From NCBI RefSeq assembly GCF_030052815.1, contig NC_079495.1, positions 43,219,651 to 43,283,650 of the forward strand: DNA of 64,000 nucleotides, in the 5' to 3' direction. The notes under the pieces are model-generated. The model had not been told where the DNA came from and searched no databases. It saw only the letters and a program-made list of their open reading frames with translations. Positions 23,151-36,643 of this stretch are shown here, piece after piece; position 1 is the first letter of the stretch; each line of letters opens with the position of its first letter. The stretch is from Hevea brasiliensis (taxonomy: Eukaryota; Streptophyta; Magnoliopsida; Malpighiales; Euphorbiaceae). Both the position numbers and the translations under genes were made by a program.

Positions 23151-23831
23151 TGTAACACCCCTCACCCGTCTACAGTGTAACCGAGCAAGGTGTGTCACAC
23201 GGAGTGCCGGAGAACCTGATCTTATCTGATTTCATTACAGTTCTTGATTTACATGTTCAAAAAATTTATCTGAGGTTTAGGCTATTTTTATTGTTTATCA
23301 AAATCTAACTAATTTGGAAAATTCAAAAGTTTTAATGACAATCCAGCAGAGTGCCGGCAGTAATTTGGACTAATAGTTCTTCTGAACCTACCAAAAATAA
23401 TTTTAATATATACTCAAATTCATAACTCAGATTGTCTCAAAGCATTCTCAACAGTTTCTCAAACTTAGATTCAGTCTCAAAATTTCTCAAACTCAATCTC
23501 ATTCAGAATCATTATGATTACATAATCAACTCAGATATCAGAATTTTTATATTTCATTAACGTATATAATTTGCCAATTAAGTACATAAATTTGTTAAGT
23601 ACATGATATACAAATGAAATTACAGTTACTAATTCACATTACAATATAAGCAGTAATTATAATGTACAAATTAGAAAACATGCTTAAAATGAGCCCTATC
23701 TACATGCATTACTGAGGAGGTGACAATCTTGAACTCTTTTGACACTTTTGCAGATCTGGACTCCAAAAATCTCAGTCGACAGTCTATTGGTTTTACCTTC
23801 AATACCTACGCGAGGAAGCAATTCCATCGAG

Positions 23832-23849
23832 CTAAGCATTTCTGCTTAG
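23832..23849 (-). other. CTAAGCA/TGCTTAG hairpin in solo LTR
   Basis: CTAAGCA (23832-23838) and TGCTTAG (23843-23849) form a perfect 7-bp stem with loop tttc, next to GGTGC. On the element's strand the context is GCACCAC-stem, the same context as the CTGAGT stems of other families. Confidence 0.6.
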
Positions 23850-24823
23850 TGGTGCAATAGTATAACAAGAAATAATATATACAAATAAAGAAAGAAATAA
23901 ATCATAATTCGGATACTCAGGAATCAATTTAATTTGGTATGGTATTTCTAGTAGCAACGATCTTATATACTAGTTTTTTCCTCTTTGGAAGTGCTTAGTT
24001 TATAACTTTTCAGTAATATTACTCATATACAAATTATTCTAACTGTATTGTATTTCAAGTCTCTACGGTTCTGCAATTTATATTTTTTTATGTTTCTTTT
24101 GCTAATCTCTTTTACTCATTCATTCAATACTTAATTTAATTGTACTGAAATTTCATTATACTTAACTTAGCTGCCTGAATTGAATAATGTTTTAATTGAT
24201 TGCCCGTGTAGCCTATACACTGACCAAATTGGATAAACGGATATACTAGCACTGGGTACCTAGTACCTCGAGCCGTCACACCATCGGTCACAAAGTGTCT
24301 CCCGGTGTGCAAATAGTGTGGCTAAAAAGTCATATAATCAATCAGGCATTAAGCGGAGTATAATAACACAATCTGTATAGCCATAAGCTATTAAAATCAT
24401 AGTATGGCATAATAAGCCATAAAACACAATATGACGTAAAGTCATTTATAGAACAGCTGTCAGAATCCTATTGGCTTGCCAACCTATCCAAACTAGTCAA
24501 CTAGGGAAATTAGGGCTAGTACAAGATTAAATATTTATTTTTAGGGTTTACTGGTCATTATACAATTCACTGGTCAATGAAAATGTTGACCTTTTCATAC
24601 ATATGGATAAGTTGATTCTAGTATCAATATGTCATAATTCGTAATTCAATATGCTGCCAATGTAGTACAATTTACCATTTTTACAAGTTCGCATTCATTG
24701 CCAAATTGCTTCAAGCATCATTGTATGTAAATGTCAAATTCTCAATTTTTGCGTGCTAGATTGGTCTAGCTTAAAGTCCTATTTCTCTTGGTTTTTAGCT
24801 TCTGGTCAAAGAAGAAAAATTAT

Positions 24824-25492
24824 AGCTCTATGTCTTATTGCACTCTGAGCAAAATTTCAGGTCATTTTGAATTGGATAGAGCAAGATATGGTCAATTTAC
24901 TAAAGCTGGACAGATTGCACCTTTAGTGCAAAATTTGGTCAATTTTAGGTCACTTTTAGTTCTGGCAGTTTTGGTACCCGAACTTGTGCAAGCTATTTGA
25001 CTTGGTTCTGGTCATTTCTGGGCTTTGGTGTCTTCATAAGAATTGTAGCTCTATGTCTTATTGCACTCGGGGCAAAATTTCAGGTCATTCTGAGTTGTAT
25101 AGACCAAGATATGGTCAATTTACTAAAGCTAGACAGATTGCACCTTTAGTGCAAAATTTGGTCAATTTTAGGTCACTTTTAGTTCTGGCAGTTTTTGTAC
25201 CCGAACTTGTGCGAGCTATTTGACTTGGTTCTGGCCATTTCTAGGCTTTGGTGTCTTCATAAGAATTGTAGCTCTATGTCTTATTGCACTCAGGGCAAAA
25301 TTTCAAGTCATTCTGAGTTGTATAGACCAAGATATGGTCAATTTACTAAAGCTGGACAAATTGCACCTTTAGTGTAAAATTTGGTCAATTTTAAGTCACT
25401 TTTAGTTCTGGCAGTTTTGGTACCCAAATTTGTGCAGGCTATTTGACTTGGTTCTAGCCATTTCTGGGCTTTGGTGTCATCATAAGAATTGT
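24824..25492. repeat. 223-bp tandem repeat, three units
   Basis: The landmark 'agctctatgtct' recurs at 24824, 25047, 25270 and 25493, exactly 223 bases apart. Units share 'ggtcattctgagttgtatag' and 'agatatggtcaatttacta' with small differences. The single-copy equivalent occurs in the other LTRs (for example around 7700-7930). Confidence 0.95.
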
Positions 25493-27292
25493 AGCTCTAT
25501 GTCTAAGCTATCCATGGTAAAAATTTCAGGTCAATTGGACCTGTTTTGAGTGAGTTATGGTCATCCTAATGACAACTGTTCATATGGTCAAAAATCTGGG
25601 TTTGCAAGGTTGCAATTCCAGATTTGGTCATTTTTAAGGTCAGTCTCTAGGCAGAATTTTGGCAACATTTCTGCATGAAAGTTATCCTATTTGGTGTCTA
25701 GTTTCACTCCCCATTGGCCTCATACCAATTGGGTTCATAGTTTTGTACTTATGACCTAATTTAGGTGCTGCCAACATACACAACCTACATTTGAACATCA
25801 CACTTCCAAATTTGACAATTCTCCTCCTCCTAATACTTCAACATTTAATCATGGCACTTCTATATATATTGTACACAATTCCAACAAGGTATTTTGAACA
25901 GAACACTCAAGTGTTCAATGCATACAATACACCATTCAAGTTCAACATTTACTTCCACCAAAATTTAACATACCTCAATATCAATCCTACACATACACTT
26001 CCATGGCAATTACACAAACTGTCCACCATTCAACACTAACATATTTCATTGATAAATTTCATAAACTCACACACAAATTCATGATATTTAAGGCTACCCA
26101 ACATGGTAGTTTACTAAAGCATCAAAGTCCCACTATTAAACCCTTAATTCAAGCACTAACATACACATAGTTGGATATTAACTTACTACAACTTCCATTT
26201 GAGTTAATCAACCTTAATTCCCATCCATTAAATATAAGAATAAGTCACTAACCATGCATTTTCATGGCTTCCAAAACTAAGGTTCACCAATACTCAATCC
26301 TTTCTTCAAATTTTCTTAACAATTCAGCTTACCCAAAGCTTAACACAAGGATTAGTGAAGGAAATTGGAAAGATTAAGCACTAACCTTTATTTGGAGTTT
26401 GCTAAACCTCACCAAAACTTCTTCTTTTTACTGTCTATGTGTTGCCCATGATGTGTAGACTAACTTTAATGAAGAACTCTTGAAGAAACTAGGGCTTCAT
26501 CATGGAGGATTGGAGCTTCATGCATGAATGGCCATGGAGTTTTATGGGAGAGCATTTTTGCCCATGGATGAAAGCTTGAAGAAAATGAAATGGGTTAGTG
26601 GAGAAATCTGTCCACTTTAGCCCTTTTATGCCCCATTATCTTTAAGTTAATTAATATATATTATGCTCCACTAACCTTAGGTTAATTAATTTAATAATCC
26701 ACTTTTAATTATTCCAAATTACACCACTCATTTTTCCTTAATTGCAAATATCATGTATAATTTCATTTTTCATGAAATTTTCAAAATTTAATACCACTTA
26801 TTTTTAATGGACATTGAGGTCAAAAGTCAACTCTAGGTGTCAATTGACCAAAATGCCCCTCTTAAGGTTGTATTTCGAATTTTTCGGTCCTACCGATTTA
26901 CTCCTTGTACCACCGATTTCTTTAATTTTTGTTTTTTATTTGTATTCACTTACTAAATTTTCTTTGACATTTTCAATGTCAAGTACACCTCTGTAGACCT
27001 TTAATTTGGTCCCGAAAATATTTCCCAGGGTCCTTTGCAGTCTAGGACTAGTCAATGGTCCCCGCCGTAACTTCCCGGTACGGTCACCCATCGCTGCGGG
27101 TTCGGCTCATTTAACTTAGTCACATTTTATCTCTTTTATTTTTTCGTAATTTTTCTCATCACATATTTCATTATTTTATACTTCCTCACTGTCATTACAG
27201 TGCATTTCCAGACATTCTGACTTTCTGGGACAGACATTAGCCGTCAGAACAGTGGAACGTATGGACTACGAAAATGAGGATGTTACAGTTAT

Positions 27293-29636
27293 TGCCCAAA
27301 AGAATATGCTGGGCAATAAGGGAAAAGAGGTAGCTTTGATTGCATCTTCTTTTGCTAGAAAGTCCAACAAGAAAAAGGGCAATAAGAAAAAGAAACCTCG
27401 GATTCCTGGTCCTTCTAAGAAAATAGCTAAACAGAAAGGGAAGACTAAAGCTGATGGAGGCAAAGGAAAGTGTTTCCACTGCCAGCAGGATGGGCACTGG
27501 AAAAGGAACTGCCTAGAGTATAGCAATCTAAAAGAATGCAATGCCATGGTGAAAATCAACTCAAGTTCAAAATATATTTGGCACTTAAGGTTAGGTCATG
27601 TTGCAGAAGATAGGATTGCAAAGTTGGAGAAAATGAGGATTTTATCTTCATTAGGTTTTAGACCTACTCCAACTTGTGAATCCTACCTTCTAGGCAAAAT
27701 GACCATATCACCCTTTGTTGGACAAGGGCTAAGAGCTGAAAATATTTTGGAGCTAATACATAATGATGTATGTGGTCCATTTAAAGAAATGGCTAGAGGC
27801 GGTTTTCATTATTTTATTACCTTTACTGTTAATAAATCAAGGTTTTGGGTATTTGTATTTGATGAAATACAAGCATGAATCCTTTGAAAAGCTCAAAGAA
27901 TTTAAATTTGAAGTAGAAAATCAAACAGGAAAAAGTATTAAATCTCTTCAATCAGATCGTGGAGGTGAATACTTGAGTACTGAATTTGATGAATACTTAA
28001 AATAGCAAGGCATTGTTTCTAGCTGACTCCTCTAAGAACACCACAACTAAATGGTGTATCTGAAAGGAGAAATCGTACCCTATTGGATATGGTACGTAGT
28101 ATAATGAGCTATACTGATATGCCAATCTCCTTTTTGGGGATTTGCATTAGAATCAGCTTTGCATATTCTGACTAGGATTCCATCAAAATCAGTATCTTCC
28201 ACACCTTATGAGATATGGAATGGAAGAAAACCAAGTCTTAAGCATGTTAAGATTTGGGATTGTCCAGCTTATATCAAAAAGCTGAACACTGATAAATTGG
28301 AAACCAGATCAGAAAAGGGTCGATTTGTTGGATATCCAAAAGATAGTTTTGGATATTATTTTTATTTGCCTACATCACAAAAGGTTGTGGTAAGTAGAGA
28401 TGCCATATTTCTTGAACAATAATTTGTTCAAGAAGGAGGCAAAGGAAGGCAAATAGAGTTAGAATTAGAGAATTCTGACCAACCAACATATTAGATGGAT
28501 ATAGATCCATCTAGTCAACCTACACCAATTGATGAAAGATCTACAGCTGTTCCTCGTAGATCAACTAGGGTATCTCACCCACCAGTGAGATATGGTTTCC
28601 TTCATGAAGAAGAACAAGAGTTGTCTACTCATTAAGAAGTAGATCATGGAGATGATCCACTTACCTATGAAGAAGCTATATCAGATATAGACTCTTCAAA
28701 ATGGATTGATGCTATAAAATCCGAGATTGATTCCATGTATAAGAATCAAGTTTGGGATCTTATTGACCCACCTAAAGGTATTGTACCTATAGGGAACAAA
28801 TGGGTTTTCAGGCAAAAAATTGGTTTTGATGGAAAGGTAGAGACCTATAAAGCAATGCCAGTAGCAAAAGGGTTTCGCCAAAGGCAAGGAATCGACTATG
28901 AGGAGATTTTCTTGCCTGTTGCCATGCTTAAATCAATTAGGATTCTTTTAGCAATAACTGCATACTATGATTATGAGATTTGACAGATGGATGTCAAAAC
29001 AGCTTTTCTTAATGGATACATTAAAGAAAACATTTTCATGGAACAACCTAGGGGTTTTGAATCCCAAGATGGTTCCAAAGTGCGCAAGCTAAAGCGATCC
29101 ATTTATGAGTTAAAACAAGCTTCGAGGAGTTGGAACATCCATTTTGATGAAGCCATTAAGTCATTTGGTTTTATCAAAAATGAGGATGAGCCATGTGTAT
29201 ATAAGAACGTTAGTGATAGTGCTGTCACTTTCCTTGTCTTATATGTGGATAATATTCTATTGATAGGTAATGACACAGGTATGTTGACAACAATAAAGGT
29301 ATGATTGTCAAATACATTCTCCATGAAAAACTTAAGGGAGGCAACCTATATTCTTGGGATTCGCATCTATAGAGATAGAGCGAAAAGAATAATTAGTTTA
29401 TCCCAAAGTCTATGCTTGGAAAAGGTGTTAAAGAGGCTTAACATACTTGATTCCAAGAGAGGATTGTTACCAGAGAGACATGGTATCCACCTTTCTAAAG
29501 AGATGTCTCCAAAGACACCTGAAGAAAGAGATAAAATGGCCAGAATTCCATATGCTTCGGCTATTGGAAGTTTGATGTATGCAATGTTGTGTACTAGGTC
29601 GGATATCGCATATGTTGTTAGTTTGACTAGCAGGTA
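27293..29636 (+). pseudogene. copia-A gag zinc knuckle, integrase and reverse transcriptase
   Basis: It resumes copia-A after the solo LTR. Order: a Lys-rich linker (KKKGNKKKK), an intact CCHC knuckle (CFHCQQDGHWKRNC, about 27472-27514), a direct jump to the pre-integrase region (HLRLGHVAEDRIAKL), integrase core (NDVCGPF, SDRGGEYLS, SERRNRTLLDMV), then RT (WVFRQKIG, MDVKTAFLNGYI, LYVDNILLIG) and the start of RNase H. The aspartic protease is absent: the knuckle joins SNLKECN directly, as in copia-C. The RT catalytic YVDD reads YVDN. Stops and shifts occur near 27850, 28003, 28425, 28495, 28635, 28982 and 29302. It is cut at 29636 by another LTR, and the remainder lies outside the window. Confidence 0.92.
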
Positions 29637-31626
29637 TGTAACACCCCTATGTTCGATAGTGCGTTCTACTGTTCCGATGACCAGTGTCTGTCTAGATAGC
29701 TAGGATGCCTAGAACTACATTTAAATGTTAGTGAGGAGACATAAAATAATGAAATACAAGAAAGGAAAATACAAGAAAAACAAAGTAAAAATAATAGCAA
29801 TGAAATGTAACCAAGTTAAACGAGCCAAAATCGTAGCGATGGATGACCGCACTGGAAAGTTACGGCGTAGACCATTGACTAGCCCTAGACCACGGGGAAC
29901 CCTAGAAAATATTTTTAAGACTTAAATAAACCTCTATTGAAGTATAAATGACATTAGAAATATCAAAGAAAAATTAATTAATTAGTATAAAGAAGAACGA
30001 GAAATCAAGAAACCGATAAAAATCAGTGTTACCGAAAAATCGGGAATACAACCCGAATAAGGGCATTGTGGTGAAGTGACACCCCGAGTTGCCTTTTGAC
30101 TTAAATATCCATTAAAAATAAGTGACATTAAAGTTGGAAAACCCCATAAAAAATGAAATTGAAATAAAAAATAAATATGGAAACTTTTGAGGTAAGGTTT
30201 TGAATAATAAAAAGTTTAACATTAATTTATCATTAAACTATGTTAGTGGGCCAGTATACATCATATAATATCATAAGTGGACAAAAATATCCACTAACAT
30301 TCTGCAATTCATCTTCTCCACTTGAAAAATTCATTTGGCTGAATGAAAGCTCTCAAAACCTCTCCCATGGCCACCCACCTTTCAAGCCTAAATCTCCATG
30401 ATCAAGCCATTATTTCCCACACTTGTCTTCATTAAAGTTTATCCCCACCTTGCAAGGAAGAAGTTGATAGTAATTTTAAGAGTTTTTGGTGAAGTTTGGG
30501 CAACCTCACAAGAGGTAAATGTCCATTTCTTCTTCCTTTCTTTGTTAAAGTTTGTGTGGGTGTTGTGGTGAGTTGATTTATGAAGAATCTTTGAGGTTTT
30601 AATGAGTTATTGAAGGGTACCATTTTGGGTAGCCATGGAAGTGAAAGGTAAGTGGTTTTTTCTTATATGAATTTGATGGGTAATGAAGTTAATTAGAGTG
30701 CTATATGTATAGGAGTGATTTACCATGTATAAAGTGTGATTGTAAGTTAAAAAGTGAAAATGAAAGTTTAATATGTATGTGTATTATTTTGGCAGCCTCA
30801 TGATGAAGATTGAAGTGTTTAAATTCATGAAAAGGTTGTTGAATTATGGTACTAAAAGTGACAGCTTATGTGTATGATTGAGTAGAGAATAAATGTGTTA
30901 TTTGATGATAGAAGTTATGTGTAATAATTAAGAGTGTTTATGTGTATATATTGTTGGGTTTGGACTTTGTGAATTATGATTGCATTTGGTGTACTATGAA
31001 ATTTTTAAATTCTATCCAAGTTGACCTATAATGTAAAGTAATGAATGGTTATGGTTAGTGCCAAATGCAGAATGGTTTGGGGAAGTGAAGATGTAGTTGG
31101 TAAATGTGTGTTTGATTTGGTGTTTGAGAGGCATGTAGAGGGCAGTGTACAAATGAGTCTAAAACCCTGTGTGTGTGACTCCAATTGGTATGAGGCCAAT
31201 TGGATGTGAAACTAGGCACAAAATGTGCCAACTTTCATCAAGAAAGCCTACCAAAATTCTGTCCAAAAAGTGACATGAGAATTGACCAAATCCGAATTAG
31301 TAACTTTGCAAACCTGAAAATTGACCATTTGGATAGTAGTCAGTGTTTTGGCCATAACTCACTCAAAACAGGTCCTATTGATCTGAAATTTATACCATGG
31401 ATAGCTTAGACATAGAGCTAAAATTCTTATGAAGACACCAAAACCCAGAAATGACCATAAGAAAGTTAAAATGCTTGCATAATTTCGGGTATAAAAATTG
31501 CCAGAACCGAAAATGACCAAAAAATGACCTAAGTTTGCCATTTTAGTGTAATCTGACCAGCAATAGTAAAATGACCATAACTTGGTCTAGTAAACTCCAA
31601 ATGACCTAAAATTTACGGCAAAAGTT
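29637..31626 (+). mobile_element. Long gypsy LTR, 5' portion (insertion 4)
   Basis: It begins TGTAACACCCCTATGTTCG and is close to the solo LTR at 10619. It interrupts copia-A in the RNase H region (after 'ctagcaggta'). It is itself cut at 31626 by copia-B, and its other half is beyond the window. Whether it is solo or part of a full element cannot be told. No coding sequence is recognised. Confidence 0.85.
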
Positions 31627-33739
31627 TGAAGGAGCGGAAGCATGAAAAACACAAGTTTATACCATTGAATTCAAAAATTTTCACCAAGGGTCACATGCAT
31701 CATGCAATATTTATTTTTATCTATTTGATTTCAATGATAAACAACATATTAAAATACTTTTAATATGTTTTTGGATCTGTATTTACCATTTAAGATTTTA
31801 GAATTAATCAGACTAATTTTAGAACCTTAGATTAAATCAAGAACAAATACACTAACCTCTTGATGCACTGTAGCATATTTGTACCTTTGGGATGCGCCTT
31901 TAGGACACCAGATGTTATCCCTCTAGCTTGTCCAAACCAAGAACACCTATGGCAGCCCTTGAATAGCTTCTAAAGCTATTTCTGTTATTTAGAAAATCAA
32001 GTTCTGCCTTTTAAGAGATTAAAGATGTAAACAGAACACTAGAAACGATTTCTAGCATTTTTAATTCAAGAGATTGCTTGCTTGTCTCTTGGAATACATG
32101 AGAGAAGAAGATGAAGAGAAGGGAGAGCTTCTTAGGTGGCGGCACCAAAGATATCAGCTGCTGGTTGTATTGTTTTCTTTTCATAACAAAACTTATATAG
32201 CTAGGTCACCACTTAAACCCTTGCCACATGTTACCCTCTGATTGGTTCTAGGTTTAATTGACCCAATCACATTGTGCCAAGTGTCAAACCTATATTTAAT
32301 CTTAATTTTAATCATCTTACATGATTAAAAAAAAAACAATTGGCAAGCTTATGTGTATTACCATGTGTCACCATCTCATGGTACCACATGTCACCCTGTG
32401 AAATGACCAAAATACCCCTGTGTTTTAATTTTGAGTTCTCAACCCAAAATAATTATTTCTCTTATTCTCATCAATTTACATCAAATATAAATAAATTAAT
32501 TAATCTTTATGAATTAATTTCCCATTAATTAAATTCATATTTAAACACTTTAAATATAAATTTAACTTACCCATATACATCTAATAATCTAGATTTGGTT
32601 TCAAGTCATGCTAGGGACTTTGCAATCTAATTGCAAACCAAACCTATTTAATTAATCAATTAAACTTTTTAACTAATTAATTAAATCATATTTAATTAGG
32701 TGATAACTTGTGTATGTGTGTGACTTACTAGGCTCATCACTAATTAGCAATGAGATATGATATCAACTCTTAATATAATCAAAACTCTTTCTTACCATAA
32801 ATGATTTCTCTAAATCATTTTATGCACCCCATAGACCATGGTTAACACCTAGCATAGCATGCCATGGCCACCCAATCAGTAATATGGTTCACCTTAAATG
32901 AACCCATAATCATATGTTACCATGCACTAGAATCTCTCTGTTATAAAATCCCAATTCAAGCTGGAGTCATGGTTTATGTTAAATCTCATTTGCTATGAAT
33001 ATTATGTTTTCTTTTAATTCCAGTTCTTGATTAAAAAGATTTTCTTATCAGAAACTCTTTTCTGATTAAATCTATCTATCTTAGCCAGGAACTTGAAACA
33101 TCAAGAACAATTAAATGAACATAGGATTTTATCCCTATTTACTTAGAGGAATAGATTCCATCTTGATCAACACCTACCTCCATATATAACTAGTAGGAGC
33201 CAACACATGCCCATATACCCATATACAGTACAAGTATGAAAACAGTATCAAACTCAAACCGCCTATATACAAGATAACTGTGCTATCTCAGGTCTAAAAA
33301 TTATATGCACTAATATGATTCATAACAACACATTGACAAGATTAAACTCCATGTGCTTGTCATAAGTGTCATTGGTTCGGCCTACTTATCATGTATAAGT
33401 GCCTATCATGTTTGTCATATGGCATGAGACTCACCATTCCATCTTATTTATATCTCATATAAATAACTTGGGATCAAATATGAATATAATCTTTCTGGAT
33501 AAGTCATGTCCTTATTGTGAAGTATCCTCGATTGTGAACCTATTTATGATACTTAGTGCTAGAAATACTGTCACTCATATTCTTAACAACTTAAGAATAG
33601 AATTTCTAACAAAATATCAATAGACCTTTTCTATTACACATAAATATATCATGTAAACGGAAAAGTAGAAATGCCTTTTATTAATAAAATATGTACAAGA
33701 TACATACTAAATGATATGTTTTAGGGCATACTACTAACA
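31627..33739 (-). repeat. 3' LTR of copia-B (2113 bp)
   Basis: It begins TGAAGGAGCGGAAGC and ends CATACTACTAACA, the reverse complement of the copia-C LTR ends (TGTTAGTAGTATG and CCTTCA). Length is close to the 2101 bp of copia-C. A TATA box (CTATATAAG on the minus strand) is near 32192-32200. The CACGTG element of copia-C reads CACATG here. Confidence 0.93.
32192..32199 (-). promoter_or_regulatory. TATA box of copia-B LTR
   Basis: On the minus strand it reads TATATAAG. The copia-C LTRs have the weaker CTATTTAAG at the same place (50298, 57719), and copia-D keeps TATATAAG (60255-60262). Confidence 0.5.
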
Positions 33740-36643
33740 ATCTCCCACTAGCACTAGAGCCATTCATTACAATATCTTAGATCCATCTTCTCAAGATGTC
33801 GGTCTAGCTGAATCTGTGACATAGGCTTAGTGAATGGATTAGTTGGATTTTTAGCTGATGCTATTTTCTGTATGGCTACATCGCCTCGCCCAAGTATTTC
33901 TCTGATAATGTGGTAGCGCCTTTCTATGTGTTTGGATTTCTGGTGAGACCTAGGTTTCTTAGCCTGTATGACTGCTCCATTGTTGTCACAGTGTAGTGGA
34001 ACTACTGACTCAATGGAAGGAACTACTGTATGTTATGTTATGAACTTCTTTATTCAAACAGCTTCCTTTTGCAGCATCAGATGCAGCAATATACTCAGCT
34101 TCGGTAGTGGAATCTGCAGTCGTGCTCTGTTTGGAAATCTTCAACTGACTGCACCTCTATTACAAATGAACACATATCCAGAGGTAGACTTTCTATCATC
34201 GACATTTGATTGGAAATCAGAATCAGTATAACCGTCCAATTGCAAGTCTCCACCTCCATATATCAAGAATAAATCCTTTGTTCTTTTCAAGTACTTAAGG
34301 ATATTCTTGACAGCTATCTAGTTTTTCAAACCTGGATTGGATTGATACCTGCTAGTCAAACTAATAGCATACGGGATATCCGGCCTAGTACACAACATTG
34401 CATACATTCAACTTCCAATAGCCGAAGCATATGGAATCCTGGCCATTTTATCTCTTTCTTTAGGTGTCTTTGGAGACATCTTTTTAGAAAGGTGGATACC
34501 ATATCTCATTAGCAACAATCCTCTGTTGGAATCAAGCATGTTAAACCTCTTTAACACCTTTTCCAAGTATAGACTTTGGGATAAACCAATTATTCTTTTC
34601 GCTCTATCTCTATAGATGCAAATCCCAAGAATATAGGTTGCCTCCCCTAAGTTTTTCATGGAGAATGTATTTGACAACCATACCTTTACAGTTGTCAACA
34701 TACCTATGTCATTACCGATCAACAGTATTTCATCCACATATAAGACAAGTAAAGTGATAGCACTATCACTAACCTTCTTATATACACATGGCTCATCCTC
34801 TTTTTTGATAAAACCAAATGATTTAATGGCTTCATCAAAACGGATGCTCCAACTCCTTGAAGCTTGTTTCAACCCATAAATGGATCGCTTTAGCTTGCAT
34901 ACCATAGAACCATCTTGGGATTCAAAACCCCTAGGTTGTTCCATGAAAATGTTTTCTTCAATGAATCCATTAAGAAAAGCTGGTTTGACATCCATCTGCC
35001 AAATCTCATAATCATAGTATGCAGCTATTGCTAATAGAATCCTAATTGATTTAAGAATGACAACAGGCGAGAAAGTCTCCTCATGGTCGATTCCTTGCCT
35101 TTGGCGAAACCCTTTCGCTACTAGCCTTGCCTTATAGGTCTCTACCTTTCCATCAGAACCAATTTTTTTCTTGAAAACCCATTTGTTCCCTATAGGTGCA
35201 ATACCTTCAGGTGGGTCAACAAGATCCCAAACTTGATTCTTATACATGGAATCAATCTCGGATTTCATAGCATCAATCCATTTTGAAGAGTCTATATCTG
35301 ATATAGCTTCTTCATATAAGTGGATCATCTCCATGATCTACTTCTTCATGAGTAGACAACTCTTGCTCTTCTTCATGAAGGAAACCATATCTCACTGGTT
35401 GGTGAGATACCCTAGTTGTTCTACGAGGAACAACTGTAGATGTTTCATCAATGGGTGTAGGTTGACTATATGGATCTATATCCATCTGATCTGTTGGTTG
35501 GTCAGAATTCTCCAATTCTAACTCTATTTGCCTTCCTTTGCCTCCTTCTTGAACAAACTACTGTTCAAGAAATGTGGCATCTCTACTTATCACAACCTTT
35601 TGTGTAGTAGGCAAATAAAAATAATATCCAAAACTGTCTTTTGGATATAAAACAAATCGATCCTTTTCTGATCTAGTTTCCAATTTATCAGTGTTCAGCT
35701 TTTTGATATAAGCTGGACAACCCCAAATCTTAACATGCTTATGACTTGGTTTTCTTCCATGCCATATCTCATAAGGTGTGGAAGAAACTGATTTTGATGG
35801 AATCCTATTCAGAATATACAAAGATAATTCTAATGCAAATTCCCAAAAGGAGATTGGCATATCAATATAGCTCATCATACTACGTACCATATCCAATAGG
35901 GTACGATTTCTCCTTTCAGATACACCATTCAACTGTGGTGTTCCTGGAGGAGTCAGCTGGAAAACAATGCCATGTACTCTCAAGTATTCATCAAATTCAG
36001 TACTCAAATATTCACCTCCACGATCTAATCGAAGAGCTTTAATACTCTTTCCTGTTTGATTTTCTACTTCAAATTGAAATTCTTTGAACTTTTCAAAGGA
36101 TTCATGTTTGTATTTCATCAAATACAAATACCCAAACATTGATTTATCATCAGTAAAAGTAATAAAATAATGAAAATCACCTCTAGCCATTTCTTTAAAT
36201 GGACCACATACATCACTATGTATTAGCTCCAAAATATTTTCAGCCCTTAGCCCTTGTCCAACAAAGGGTAATCTAGTCATTTTTCCCTGAAGGCAAGATT
36301 CACAAGTTGGAGTAGGCTCAGAGCCCAATGAGGATAGAATCCCAATTTTCTCCAATTTTGCAATCCTATCTTCTGCAACATAACATAACCTTAATTTCCA
36401 AATATATTTTGAACTTGAGTTAGTTTTCACCATGGCATTGCATTCATTTTGTGTTTGTCATTATTATCCAAATAATAAAGACCATCATTCATATAACCCG
36501 AACCAACATATTTATTTCTAAAATAAATATTGTAAACATCATCTATGAACTGAAATTCATAGCCATTTCTAGTCAAACTAGATATAGAAATGATGTTCTC
36601 AAAAGCATTAGGTACATATAAAATATTATCCAAACACAAAACA
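33740..36643 (-). pseudogene. copia-B pol: integrase, reverse transcriptase, RNase H
   Basis: Read leftwards. 36427-36643 encodes the stretch after the protease (DNILYVPNAFENIISISSL). 35558-36433 encodes integrase with its zinc region (CESCLQGKM) and DDE residues in HSDVCGPF, RLDRGGEYL and GVSERRNRTLL. 34408-35334 encodes RT (WVFKKKIG, MDVKPAFLNG, LYVDEILLIG). 33760-34400 holds a degraded RNase H (YTDSDFQSN-like). The polypurine tract complement (tctccca, 33741-33747) precedes the LTR. YVDD is changed to YVDE and there are stops or shifts near 36430, 35556, 35330 and 34407, so no functional protein is expected. Gypsy-2 cuts it at 36643. Confidence 0.93.

Larger units (their letters stand above)
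23151..27287 (-). mobile_element. Solo LTR, minus strand, 4137 bp, TSD gttat
   Basis: It begins TGTAACACCCCTCACCCG and ends GAGGATGTTACA, flanked by a perfect gttat duplication at 23146-23150 and 27288-27292. Both ends match the reverse complement of the gypsy-2 LTR (its start TGTAACATCCTCATTTT and its end CCCGTCTACAGTGTA), so it is a Tekay-like relative in reverse orientation. It carries a 223-bp tandem repeat (24824-25492) and the CTAAGCA..TGCTTAG hairpin (23832-23849). The open frames within it follow the tandem repeat and are not genes. Confidence 0.93.

Noticed and set aside
24788..25377. Three similar small open frames that look like a repeated protein
   Set aside because: They follow the 223-bp tandem repeat inside a solo LTR, run against the element's strand and match no domain.
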